Origin: CBDBND01 sp965262665
Lineage (GTDB): Bacteria; Pseudomonadota; Alphaproteobacteria; Rhodospirillales; Rhodospirillaceae
Direction: 5' to 3'
NCBI GenBank assembly: GCA_965262665.1
Contig: CBDHFR010000004.1
Coordinates: forward strand, 2,542,001 to 2,606,000
DNA length: 64,000 bases
The notes under the pieces were generated by a model. That model worked only from the letters and a program-made list of their open reading frames with translations, made no database searches and was not told the DNA's origin. Positions 1 through 8,631 of this stretch are shown one piece after another. The number at the start of each line of letters is the position of its first letter. The first letter of the stretch is position 1. The translations under genes were made by a program, and so were the position numbers.

Positions 1-800
1 GCGACACGGGATAATCGGCGTCACCCCTGTAGATTGAAGTTTTGCCAACTAGATCGAGACTATTAGTGCGGTTAAAAACAACGTCGTTCGATTGGAGCAA
101 AAGCCCTTCATCAACTTCATCCAAGAATCTAACGTCGTTAAAATCGATCTCGCCCTCAACGAGGTTTCCCATCCGCAGAATGGCGATTTCTCCAGCAGGT
201 TTAAGCGATGCAGATACGCCATAAGTCGAACTCGCTAAGACTCGCTTGAGAGGGAAGATCTCCCAGTGTGCCGGGAGATCGCCGAGCCAGCCGACGCCGG
301 AGGGTTTCAAGGGAGCGTCGTGGTTGAGGCCCTTGGTGACAGCGCGGGTGATTAACGCTTGGCGCTTCTCCGCCAGTCGATCGAGGAGAGCGCGTTTATT
401 TTCAATCAGTGCGTCGATACGCTCCGTTTTCTCATCTAAAAACCGAGCAATTCTCCGCTGGGTTTCGAGGGGAGGAAGCGGGACCTCTATGGTCACAATC
501 TCGCTTGCATTGATCGCTGGATAGCTTACGCCTACCGATCTAGAAACGATCTCGGAGACGAATGGATCCGACTTAACATACCATCCCAAGAAACTGGAAA
601 CGACTTCGGAGCCAGGCCTCACTACGCAGAATCCCGTTGAAGCAACTAAATCGTCGGACGCCTGTTCGACCGTGGCAATAGCCCGCAAGTACGTTCGTAC
701 AGTAGAAATCAGTATGTCACCACGTGGCGCTTTTCTACGCGCACGGCAAGGTGCACTATGGAAAGTCAAGCGGTTGATTTCTTCTATGCCGCCGGTAAAC
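1..800 (-). pseudogene. hsdS: Type I restriction-modification specificity subunit (HsdS), truncated
   Basis: The minus strand is open without a stop across the whole stretch and reads as an HsdS specificity subunit, which chooses the DNA target of a type I restriction-modification complex. The first target-recognition domain ends in the conserved IEVPLPPLETQRRIARFLDE motif. The helical spacer with LLDRLAEKRQALITRAVTKG follows, and then the second-domain start GVGWLGDLPAHWE. The N-terminus is cut off at position 800, exactly where an IS481-type terminus begins, so the gene has no start. The C-terminus runs off the window. hsdM or hsdR, if present, would lie to the left. The family call is firm; the gene must be inactive unless it is restored elsewhere. 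Confidence 0.85.
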
Positions 801-1628
801 TGTAGTGGTTCAGATGTGATCTGACAGTTGGCCGTTTTTCCGGCGGCCTCTGTTAGGTCAAGTTCAGTTCACGAACTTTTCCTTCCAGATTTCTTTGCCC
901 TCGATCATGGTCTGGAACGGCGTTCTGCCGCAACACATTTTGCCCTGATGAGTGCGTTCCGTGTTGTAGTGATGTAGCCATTGATCCAGATCGTCCTGCA
1001 GCGCATCGACGCTGTCGTAGAGTCTTTTGCGGAACGCGACCTGGTAGAACTCCTGCAGTACGGTCTTGTGAAAGCGCTCGCGGATGCCGTTTGTTTGCGG
1101 TGATTTCACCTTGGTCTTGGTGTGGTCGATATCGTTGATGGCCAGGAAGAGCTGGTAAGAGCTGGTAGTCGTGCTTGTCCGCTCGCCCGCAGTATTCCGT
1201 ACCCCTGTCGGTCATGATCCGCAGCACAGGCAGGTCGTGCTCGTCATGGAACGGCAGCACCCGGTCATTGAGCAGGTCGGCGGCGGTGATCGGCGTCTTG
1301 GTGGTGTAGAGCTTGGCCTGCGCGACCTTGGAATAGGGATCGACATAGCTCTGCTGGTAGATCCGCCCCACCCCCTTCAGGGCGCCGACATAGAAGGTGT
1401 CCTGTGAACCCAGATAGCCGGGGTGGGCCGTTTCCACCTCGCCGCGGGCTTCGTCGTCGCGATTCTTCTTTTCCAAGGCCTGCACCTGGGCCTCGTATGT
1501 GGGCCTCGGTCAGGATGATGCCGTCCTCGGCGACCTTGGTCTCCAGCGCCTTCAGCCGGGCCTTGAAGTTGGCCAGGTCATGCCGCAGCCAGATCGAACG
1601 GACGCCTGAGGGCGAGACAAAGACACCT
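801..1628 (-). mobile_element. IS481-family element, 3' half only (copy C1)
   Basis: It holds the C-terminal half of an IS481-type DDE transposase. Visible parts are GSQDTFYVG with the first catalytic Asp, ILTDRGTEYCG-like RIMTDRGTEYCGR with the second, and TNGIRERFHKTVLQEFYQ with the Glu. The outer end at 801 is a terminal repeat containing GATGTGATCTGACA. The inner end stops abruptly at the 9-bp sequence AAAGACACC (1619-1627). Two small duplications break the frame: a 10-bp tandem repeat at 1147-1166, and a 13-bp insertion near 1490 that is shared with the copy at 45715. The missing N-terminal half of the same family occurs separately at 12092 and 14069. Confidence 0.85.
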
Positions 1629-1802
1629 CCGCAGCACCGTTAGCGACACGCCCGCCACTGGTGAGGTGATTGACGGTGGACCGAAGAGGGGGTCGCCGTG
1701 TGGTCTCGGCGTCGGGTGAGTCGACGCCACGCAAGCCCTTATCCGGATCTTGAAAGGTGTTTTGGAGGGCGCCAAGGGGGGGCGAAAATGGGGGTGCGGG
1801 AA

Positions 1803-1970
1803 GAAATCTACGACAAACGTGCGCCTGGCTACGCTGGAGTTATAATGAATCCGGTTTCGAATTGATTACGCAAAATAGAAATTAGCTTTTATCCCGCAAC
1901 TTGGCATGGACTATTTCTAAAATATAAACAATGAGATAAGAGATTCTTGAGCCCCTGAAAGCCGATCAAC
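1803..1970. repeat. Decayed dispersed repeat, copy 1
   Basis: About 165 bases that align, with many mismatches, to 46958-47117. Both copies contain an exact GTTATAATGAATCCGGTT core followed by a similar AT-rich tail with AAATTAGCTTTT. A third, shorter copy of the core lies at 50765-50815. The right end forms the junction that truncates the neighbouring IS6 transposase. It is probably the end of an unidentified mobile element. Confidence 0.5.
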
Positions 1971-2269
1971 GTATCAGAAGCACGCCATAGATAATGTGTT
2001 TCGCCATTGATGCGGACGAACACCTCATCAAGATGCCAGCGCCAGTTCGAAAAGGATCCATGATGAACACGGCGTTTCCGGATTTCAGCGGCAAACAACG
2101 GGCCAAAGCGGTTCCACCAATACCGCACCGTCTCGTGACAAACGTCAACGCCCCGTTCGTATAGCAGGTCCTCGACCTGTCTCAGGGAGAGTGGAAATCT
2201 AACATACAGCATCACAGCGAGGCGGATGACCTCGGGTGACGTCTTGAAGTATTTGAAAGGATTTTTCAT
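1889..2269 (-). pseudogene. IS6-family transposase, 3'-truncated
   Basis: The N-terminal half of an IS6/IS26-type DDE transposase. It has the family start MKNPFKYFKTSPEVIRLAV, the HTH region SLRQVEDLLYERGVDV, and the first catalytic Asp in WHLDEVFVRING. After LWRAS the family match stops and the reading frame continues into the dispersed repeat to its left, so the second Asp and the Glu are missing. It is directly followed on its upstream side by a second broken IS6 transposase in the same orientation. Confidence 0.85.
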
Positions 2270-2278
2270 TCCAGGACC

Positions 2279-2858
2279 CTAGACGGCATGTCCCGTACAC
2301 TCAACGCAGTTTCCTCTGACAATGCCATCTCGTCGTCGGAACGGTTGGTGTGAATTTTCGGCTCGATTGTTGAGCCATTGACCACAAAGCTGGCGCTCTT
2401 CGACCCCAATATCTTTCATAGCGGCGCCGTATGAACGAAGTCGGTCCGTGACAATCGAAGCTGGTCGGCCATAACGCTTCATAGCCCGTTTCAGCAGCCG
2501 TAGCGCAGCCCTGCGATCCCGCCGTTTCGTGACATAGACCTCAAGGACTTCGCCTTCGTGATCAATAGCGCGCCATAGATAATGTGTCTTGCCGTTGATG
2601 CGGACGAACACTTCATCAAGATGCCAGCGCCACAGCGAATAGGATCCATGACGAATGCGGCGTTTCTGGATCTCCGAAGAAAACAACGGACCAAAGCGGT
2701 TCCACCAGTACCGCACCGTTTCGTAAGAGATGTCGATGCCCCGTCCGTAGAGGTAGATCTTCGACCTGTCTCAGGGACAGTGGAAATCTAACACACAGCA
2801 TCACCGCGAGGCGGATTACCTCGGGAGAGCTGTTGAAATAACGGAAGGGATTTTGCAT
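2279..2858 (-). pseudogene. IS6-family transposase, frameshifted and interrupted
   Basis: A nearly complete IS6-family transposase with all three catalytic residues visible: Asp in WHLDEVFVRING, Asp in SIVTDRLRSYGAA and Glu in NNRAENSHQPFRRR. A one-base insertion at SLRQVEDL (around 2755) shifts the frame. The C-terminus is cut right after FRRR by an IS6-type terminus (GGCATTGTCAGA read on the minus strand, 2315-2326), which suggests that one IS6-type end joined into another copy. The element's own terminus lies at 2901-2915. Confidence 0.85.
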
Positions 2859-2900
2859 CTCTGGAGGCTAAGAGACCGCACTACTTGACTCAAGGCGATT

Positions 2901-2915
2901 TACTCTGACAGTGCC
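2901..2915 (-). repeat. IS6-type terminal repeat bounding the first cassette
   Basis: TACTCTGACAGTGCC is a variant of the GGCATTGTCAGA terminus found many times in this window, here in inverted orientation with the element to its left. The stop codon of the next gene is only 13 bases away, so this terminus forms the left boundary of the hydroxylase/methyltransferase cassette. Confidence 0.7.
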
Positions 2916-2927
2916 CGAAAGTGTCTA

Positions 2928-4193
2928 TTACTCTGCTCTAAGAAAAAAATCTTCGAAATCTGATTCGCCTCGACCACGGTCGATTTCCGGATCGCCAGAT
3001 GGCACACCAAAGACCCACTTTCCGTAAGGCGATAGGGATTGCTCCCACTGTAAGGCGCCGTGTGCAGCCATCGCCCGGATATCGCCGTAAAAGCGTTGCA
3101 CCGGGTTGTCTTGTCCCAAGCCCGACGCACCCATCATGCCGGCAAGCCGGTCAACGGCCTGGACACCAAGCCGGGCCATGAACGCCAGATCCCTGCCCTG
3201 AGACACACGATCGACGGCCGGCAAAACGAGAACCCCATTGCGCGCACGGTCGGCGAGCGTGTCGACGAGATGCCGGCCGATCAGTTCAGCGGCACGAATT
3301 TCAGCAGCGCTTTCACTGAGCTTGACCTGCACAGGGATCTGTTCAGTCACGCTTTCACCACCTACTTTGCCGACGCGGGAGCGTGTTTGTTCAACATAGG
3401 ACGAGAGTGCTCCATTGGCGACACCGAGGATCGGACCGATCAAGCAGGCTCTAAAATAGGGAAAATACTCGACCCGGTAGACATCGCTAGAGTGCAAGGC
3501 CGCGCCCGGCGGATTTGCCTGGTCGCACGCATCGCTCAGCATGGCGTGATGTGCCGGTATGATGAGGTTATCCGCTTCCACATCATGACTGCCTGTGCCT
3601 CGTAGGCCCACAGCCTGCCAAGTGTCATGAATGCGAACCTTCTTTTGTTCGACAGCAACCCAATAGAATTTCGGCCGGCCGTTCGGGTCTGTCTGTTCGG
3701 TTTTGACGCCGACGATCAGCCAGTCCGCGTGGGAAATCCCGCTGGTGAATTGCCAACGGCCTTTAAGACGGTAGCTGTCCTTCATAGGTGTCAATTCACC
3801 CCGACCGGCCAGAGCCATGGAGACGACGATCTCAGGACCATTGGCAAAGATGTCGTCTTGTGCGTCTTGGGCAAAGCGGCCAAGGAGAATGGTATGGGCC
3901 GCCGATGCAGTCACAATCCACGCGGTGGATCCACACGCGCTGGCCAAGGTCTTGGTCAAATCAGCCAGAGTCGACCACGGCAGTTCTAATCCTCCGTATC
4001 GGGCTGGCGAAAAGGCACTGAAGAGATTGGCGTGTCTCAGATCGGCAATGGTCTCGGGATGCAGATCGCGCAATTCAGCTGCACCGGCCGCCCGGTCTTT
4101 GAGTGCCGGGATCAGGTTGCGCGCAGTTTGCACCAGTTCGTTACGGATGAGGATGTAACTCGGCGATTTTGTCGCCGGTTTAACCTTGGACAT
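2928..4193 (-). CDS. Acyl-CoA-dehydrogenase-like flavin-dependent hydroxylase
   Basis: 421 residues with the acyl-CoA dehydrogenase fold as used by two-component flavin-dependent hydroxylases (HsaA and pigment-hydroxylase types). It has an N-terminal helical domain (about 20-130), a central beta domain with KGRWQFTSGISHADWLIVG (about 155-175) and AVGLRGTGSHDVEADN (about 205-220), and a C-terminal helical domain. That beta-domain pattern is typical of the hydroxylase branch rather than of true acyl-CoA dehydrogenases. A reductase partner supplying reduced flavin would be expected; none is seen nearby. It is 11 bases downstream of methyltransferase A and very probably co-transcribed with it. 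The substrate is unknown. The family call is firm, the hydroxylase role is inferred. Confidence 0.8.
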   Translation of the reverse strand: MSKVKPATKSPSYILIRNELVQTARNLIPALKDRAAGAAELRDLHPETIADLRHANLFSAFSPARYGGLELPWSTLADLTKTLASACGSTAWIVTASAAHTILLGRFAQDAQDDIFANGPEIVVSMALAGRGELTPMKDSYRLKGRWQFTSGISHADWLIVGVKTEQTDPNGRPKFYWVAVEQKKVRIHDTWQAVGLRGTGSHDVEADNLIIPAHHAMLSDACDQANPPGAALHSSDVYRVEYFPYFRACLIGPILGVANGALSSYVEQTRSRVGKVGGESVTEQIPVQVKLSESAAEIRAAELIGRHLVDTLADRARNGVLVLPAVDRVSQGRDLAFMARLGVQAVDRLAGMMGASGLGQDNPVQRFYGDIRAMAAHGALQWEQSLSPYGKWVFGVPSGDPEIDRGRGESDFEDFFLRAE

Positions 4194-4204
4194 TCTCTAG
4201 TTGC

Positions 4205-5455
4205 TCATTTCCACGCGCCGAACAACCACCAGCGTTCGCCTTTGTATCCACCGAGCGCGCTGAGCTTGCGGCCGGCGTCCCCCAAGCCCTTGGTCTCATG
4301 GCGATGGCGCGTGACGACAGTGGACCAGGGTTGGAAACGGCCTGGTTCGATGTCTGCTTCCGTGCCTGCATCAAACAACTTGTTCTGAGCGAAGCCGGCG
4401 TCGGCCATGGCCTGGACCATATCGGTGCGGTGCAGCTTGGGCCAAAACGGCTCATTGTTATAGTAAGCGTCCCAGTCGCGCATGAATCGCTCGAACACCG
4501 GGGTTTCGTCACCATAATTGGGTTGCTCCAGATGCAGCATCATGCCGCCGGGCGCGAGTAGTTCGTGCATATGAGCCAGTCCATCGCGCACTGTCGGTGT
4601 CGAAGTCTCATGCCAGAACATGACCGAGGTGACGAGATCAACGCTGCCAGGTTCCAGGTCCACGGTTTCGGCAGTGCCCTGGACGAAGCGCACATTGGCA
4701 TAGCCCATGTCCTGGGCGCGGGCGTGGCCATAGCGTAACAGCGGACCCGCCGCGTCGACGACAATCACCTCCGCATCAGGATAGGCCGCTGCCAGAGGCA
4801 ATGTGTTGCCGCCGACACCGCCGCCCATATCGACAATGCGCTTGGGCTCAAAGTCGGGAAAACGATCGCGCACGAATTTAGCCATAGCCCGGCCACCGCC
4901 GTCGCCCTTGGCGCCGAAGCTGGCACCGCCAATGGGGAACAGACTCACTTCATAAGTGACCGCCGGAGTCACATCGCCGTCGGTGAGGGTTTCGTAATAA
5001 CTGCCAGGTATGAGGTGGTTGTCGATACGCGCTTGGTAAGCAGGGATGGGCAAGTGCGGATCCAGGGACAAGGTGTTGCGACCCTCGTTGAGTGTCTTAG
5101 CCGCATTGCTCAAAGCGTTGAGACGCCGCAATGCGATCTCACGGCTGGCTTGCTGGCTGCTTTCTTGGGTGTTGCGCCTGAGTGCCGCCCAATGCTGATA
5201 GAATTCGTTGTGCAGCATGACCTTACGGACCTCGACCGCGGTTTCCGGTTCCCGGCCGTGCTCCTTCCCAAACATGGGCTTGACCCGTTTTTCGTAGGCG
5301 GTGCGCACACCAGGAGACAACGTGCGCCCGATATGCACATTCAAACTGGTGAGGTAATTGAGCCTGGCTGTTTCGTCATGATCGGTTTTGGGAAAAACTG
5401 CATGACCGTCGGCACGGTCGAAGGTGGGCGGCAAGATTCCTGGGGCGGTGGTCAT
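4205..5455 (-). CDS. SAM-dependent methyltransferase A (cassette-type, about 400 aa)
   Basis: 416 residues. The N-terminal ~190 residues are largely helical with no familiar motif. The rest is a class I SAM methyltransferase: motif I VDMGGGVGGNTLPLA (about 218-232), the acidic VIVVDAAGP, VRFVQGTAETVD, then FWHETS, ELLAPGGMMLHLEQP and the family-specific WDAYYNNEPFW. It is clearly related to the proteins at 10428 and 52358, sharing the (F/M)(F/W)HE(T/V)S segment and an NEP(F/W) segment. First gene of a two-gene leftward operon with the hydroxylase. A second mobile-element terminus at 5511 lies just upstream of its start. Methyl transfer to a small molecule is inferred. Confidence 0.8.
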   Translation of the reverse strand: MTTAPGILPPTFDRADGHAVFPKTDHDETARLNYLTSLNVHIGRTLSPGVRTAYEKRVKPMFGKEHGREPETAVEVRKVMLHNEFYQHWAALRRNTQESSQQASREIALRRLNALSNAAKTLNEGRNTLSLDPHLPIPAYQARIDNHLIPGSYYETLTDGDVTPAVTYEVSLFPIGGASFGAKGDGGGRAMAKFVRDRFPDFEPKRIVDMGGGVGGNTLPLAAAYPDAEVIVVDAAGPLLRYGHARAQDMGYANVRFVQGTAETVDLEPGSVDLVTSVMFWHETSTPTVRDGLAHMHELLAPGGMMLHLEQPNYGDETPVFERFMRDWDAYYNNEPFWPKLHRTDMVQAMADAGFAQNKLFDAGTEADIEPGRFQPWSTVVTRHRHETKGLGDAGRKLSALGGYKGERWWLFGAWK

Positions 5456-5510
5456 AGTGCCTATTCTGCCCGTTCCGTAGCAGTATCGCTACCTCGTCTT
5501 CGCCGCCCCT

Positions 5511-5534
5511 GTCCCTTCCGAAAACCTCATCCAC
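5511..5534 (+). repeat. Terminus of the ~80-bp repeat family (solo end)
   Basis: GTCCCTTCCGAAAACCTCAT is one end of the repeat family whose complete copies lie at 58228 and 63649. It stands alone 56 bases upstream of methyltransferase A and forms the right boundary of that cassette. Confidence 0.6.
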
Positions 5535-5644
5535 TCAGAGTTACAAAGGATTCACAAGCATTTTAGGCTGAAGAGTATTACGGAAACGAAAGGTAATTTC
5601 GCTTATGTGACCCTTGGAATGCCTACTGCCATCAACAGCAGATT

Positions 5645-5674
5645 AAGGTGGTTGCGGGCCCCCGCAACCACCTT
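5645..5674 (-). terminator. Strong hairpin, probable terminator
   Basis: A perfect 14-bp inverted repeat (arm AAGGTGGTTGCGGG) with a 2-base centre lies 57 bases past the stop of the leftward hypothetical gene. There is no good T-run, so it may be a weak or Rho-assisted terminator. Confidence 0.5.
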
Positions 5675-5730
5675 CGTAAGCGAAGAATTAGGCCGACCAA
5701 TTCCCTCTTCTCGGGGATAAACGCCGCCAC

Positions 5731-6387
5731 TTACCGCCGCTTCCACACAGCGTAGGCCATGTTGTCGGGTATTGACGTAAGCGAGAACTGCAACAGCGTG
5801 GACGATGCATCTGTTGCGAAGCCAATTTTCCGGGGACGCCCAGGCTTACCCAGGGGAGCTTTCAGCCGCGATTGCGTTGACCACTCTCTTAACTCGTTCG
5901 GAATCGGCTCACCATTCTGATCGAACAACCCGAGAAGTGTTCGCAAACGTAGCTGGGGGGGCCAAGTCTCATTGCCGGAACCATTGGCATTTTTGATCAG
6001 AGCAGGGCAATCCAGACACACGCCTTGCTGGTACTGGTAGAACAAGACCTCCGCATGCACATCCAAAGGAGAATGATTCTTTGCGAATTTGCTCTCGAAT
6101 CCTGGAACCCTTTTACCAAACAGAAGACTACGCGCTAGTTCGGTCATCTCGTCGAGCGACATTTCCTCATGGGCAACGCCCTCAATTTTGGATTCTTGAA
6201 GGGACGGCAAATGAAAAAAAACGGCTGCTGCGCCGCCAGGGTTTGAACGCAAAATTTCGGCTATCCGCGAATACAAATCCCTGGAGGCCCAAACGTCGAA
6301 CAACATGTTCAGTCGGTCTGCTGATAGGCCGGCAGGCGGAGCGCAGGGGCATTGCGATCTGCGCATGCTAGTTGAGCCAGCACTCAT
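5731..6387 (-). CDS. Hypothetical protein with AT-hook-like motif
   Basis: 218 residues, not recognised as a known family. The start is supported by a strong GGAGGAGA ribosome-binding site seven bases upstream. A CLDC pair lies near residue 133. The C-terminal GKPGRPRKIG is a canonical AT-hook core (GRP flanked by basic residues), which suggests contact with AT-rich DNA; that is inference from a short motif. There is no signal peptide or membrane segment. It is isolated, with repeat-rich gene-free DNA upstream and a hairpin downstream. It could be a remnant of a phage or plasmid. Confidence 0.55.
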   Translation of the reverse strand: MSAGSTSMRRSQCPCAPPAGLSADRLNMLFDVWASRDLYSRIAEILRSNPGGAAAVFFHLPSLQESKIEGVAHEEMSLDEMTELARSLLFGKRVPGFESKFAKNHSPLDVHAEVLFYQYQQGVCLDCPALIKNANGSGNETWPPQLRLRTLLGLFDQNGEPIPNELREWSTQSRLKAPLGKPGRPRKIGFATDASSTLLQFSLTSIPDNMAYAVWKRR

Positions 6388-7737
6388 CAGCGATCTCCTC
6401 CCGACCAGTTTGGGACGGTGCGTTTTTTGGGTCTAAGGGAAACTCAATAACCTCAGTGTCACGCTACTGGAAACTATGGGTTCCGAAAACCTCCCCCACC
6501 ACCGTGTGCTAAAAGCTGATAAAACCAATGGGATCGCCGGATCCGCCACACCCCGCGCCCCTCAAATGAAAATCGCGTCCGCGTTTTTTTCGCTGCCCAG
6601 ATCACCTGTGTCGGCCTGTGTCGGGCAAAAACCCCACTTTTCAGCCGTTTTTCAGGCGCCAGGCCCGCCCTGACACAACGCTGTGTCGCCATTGTGCGCG
6701 TTTTGTGTCACCTTTCCCCAATGAAACCAACGATTTAAGCAAAAAAACACAGAAACGGCTCAGAAATGCCCCTCATCTGCGCGTGCGCGTGCCCGGGCGC
6801 GTATGTGCGCGTGCGCCCGCGCATAGCGTAGGAGCATTTTCTGGGGGAACAGCAAAAAAAACCCGATTTCCCCCTGTCTATCTATCTATCTATCTTATTG
6901 AATAATAATAATAATACTCAACCAGCCCGACACAATTTTGACACACCCCGACACAGCCAAATCCTAAGTCACTGAAACCATTGAGGCCGGACGACACAAC
7001 CTCGACACAGCAGTTGTGTCACTCACCCCTGTTTCAGCATCTATGACACGAACCCTACCAGGATCTCACAACCTGAAAGGGAGTGTCCCTATGGGGGGTC
7101 CCGTCCCGTGAGACATGACGATGCATAGGTACTTTGCGCGGACGGCGCGAGAAACCGGATCGCCCCCCGGGTCGATCGGGTCGGGCGGGTCCCCTTTTCG
7201 ACTTTTCCAGGTGGCTGTTCGATGGCCGTTAGATCGGAGTGACCGGCTCGGCGACGGTGGGCTAACGCGCTGGCATGGGGTGGGGTTCAAATGCGCGATA
7301 ATTCACCTTAACGCGCATTTGGCCCGGTGTAGTCGCCCTCACGGGGCGGCGGTCCTCTCTATTACGCCCCAAAGCGTGATTAGGTTCGGAGATTTTACCT
7401 GGGCAATCCTTTCAAGCCGCCCGGCGTCCGCGTCGGGTACTACTTGGAGAGGCTTGGGCCGCCAAATCTGTTAGGCTCACGTCATCGGTCGGCAATCCAG
7501 GCTTCGCCGTCCATTTGCTTCGTATTCGACTTGGTGGATCCCATCTGCAGGCGCTTCATGGTGCCGTTCGGTGCGTTCGTTGTCGGGACCGAAGGCAAAA
7601 TTGAACGCCCACGAGCGGTCAAAACTATTCCCAGGCCATCCCGTCAAATCTCGCAAAAACCCGGTCCCGTTTGTGAGCGGAATTGGGAGTATGGATTTAG
7701 TAAAGTATAAAAAACATATTATTCCAATAACTTAATA
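6388..7737. other. Gene-free repeat-rich region with clustered TGTGTC/GACACA motifs
   Basis: No convincing gene in 1.35 kb. At least a dozen copies of TGTGTC or its complement GACACA occur in two clusters: 6605-6710, including a tandem pair of CCTGTGTCGG, and 6926-7052. Between them lie a GC-alternating CGCGTGCGCGTG-type stretch (about 6780-6830), a CTAT microsatellite (about 6880-6898) and an AAT microsatellite (about 6900-6917). Iteron-like repeats next to easily melted DNA resemble a plasmid or phage replication origin, but no replication gene is present. From 7060 to 7737 nothing is recognisable. Confidence 0.5.
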
Positions 7738-8591
7738 AGACGTTCTCGCGGACCCGGAAGCCGCTCTCAAGGCGCAGTTCCGGGACAATCCGCCGCGCGA
7801 CACCAACGCGGTGCGGGATGCCATCTTCCGAAAGTTTGCTGTGAGATATTCACGTCCGGGCGCCATCAAGCTGATGCACCGCCTGGGGTTCGCATACGTG
7901 AAGCCGAAGACGCTGCCGAAGCAGGCCGACAAGCAGGCGCAGGAAGCCTTCATCAGGGATTATGAACAGCTGACGCGCGGGATGTTTCCGGACGCGACGG
8001 TTGTCTTCGCCGCTGCGGTCCATCCCGAGTATCAGAGCCGGCCGGCGCATGGCTGGTTCATCCGTTCCGACAAGCCGGCGATCAAGGCCACGACAGGGCG
8101 CCAGCGGCTGAACCTGCACGGCGCACTGGACCTTGAAACGATGAAGCTCACCCTGGTCGAGGGCGAGAAGATCAATGCCGAAACCTCTCTGCGGTTGTTC
8201 GAGAAGCTGGAACGGGCCTATCCGGACACCCGGGTGATCCCGGGTGATCCCGGGTGATCCCGGGTGATCCCGGGTGATCCATGTCTGTCTCGACAATGCG
8301 CGCTATCACCATGCCAGGCTGTTGCGGCCGTTCCTGGAGCGGCCGGAGTGCCGCATCCGGCTGCATTTCCTGCCGCCGTATGCGCCACACCTCAATCCCA
8401 TCGAGCGGTTATGGGGCGTCATGCACCGGCATGTGACGCACAACCGGTTTTATCCCGATTTCCGACAGTTCACCGAGGCCATCTTCGGGTTCTTCAACCA
8501 AACCCTGCCCCGGGAATGGGAAACAATCCGAGACACCGTTACCGACAACTTTCGTGTCATCACACACGATCAGTACCGAGTAATCAGGTAG
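7738..8591 (+). pseudogene. IS630-family transposase, broken
   Basis: It reads as an IS630-type transposase from about DPEAALKAQFRDNPPRD to ITHDQYRVI and lacks the N-terminal HTH. HPEYQSRPAHGWFIRSDKPA and TGRQRLNLHGALDLE are family hallmarks. The residue before the first of these is VVFAAAVHPE, where the catalytic Asp of the family (VVFxDAVHPE) would sit, so that Asp appears lost. The other two are present (VCLDNARYHHA; HLNPIERLWGVMH). A five-fold 10-bp repeat at 8231-8280 shifts the frame between the two halves. The element ends just before the FAD monooxygenase cassette. Confidence 0.85.
8231..8280 (+). repeat. Five perfect 10-bp tandem repeats inside the IS630 transposase
   Basis: The unit CGGGTGATCC is present exactly five times. 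One copy restores the family sequence RVIHVCLDNARYHH, so four copies (40 bases) are extra and cause the frameshift. Confidence 0.95.
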
Positions 8592-8631
8592 CAGGAGTAT
8601 AGTCGATTTTTTTGCAAGGGGCAGCACTGAA

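Noticed and set aside
7060..7737. A possible tRNA or attachment site next to the gene-free region.
   Set aside because: No cloverleaf with a CCA-type acceptor stem or GTTCGA-type T-loop could be built, and no direct repeats of attachment-site type were seen.
8231..8280. The five-fold 10-bp repeat considered as a CRISPR or iteron array.
   Set aside because: There are no spacers and the unit lies inside a transposase reading frame where one copy restores the family sequence.
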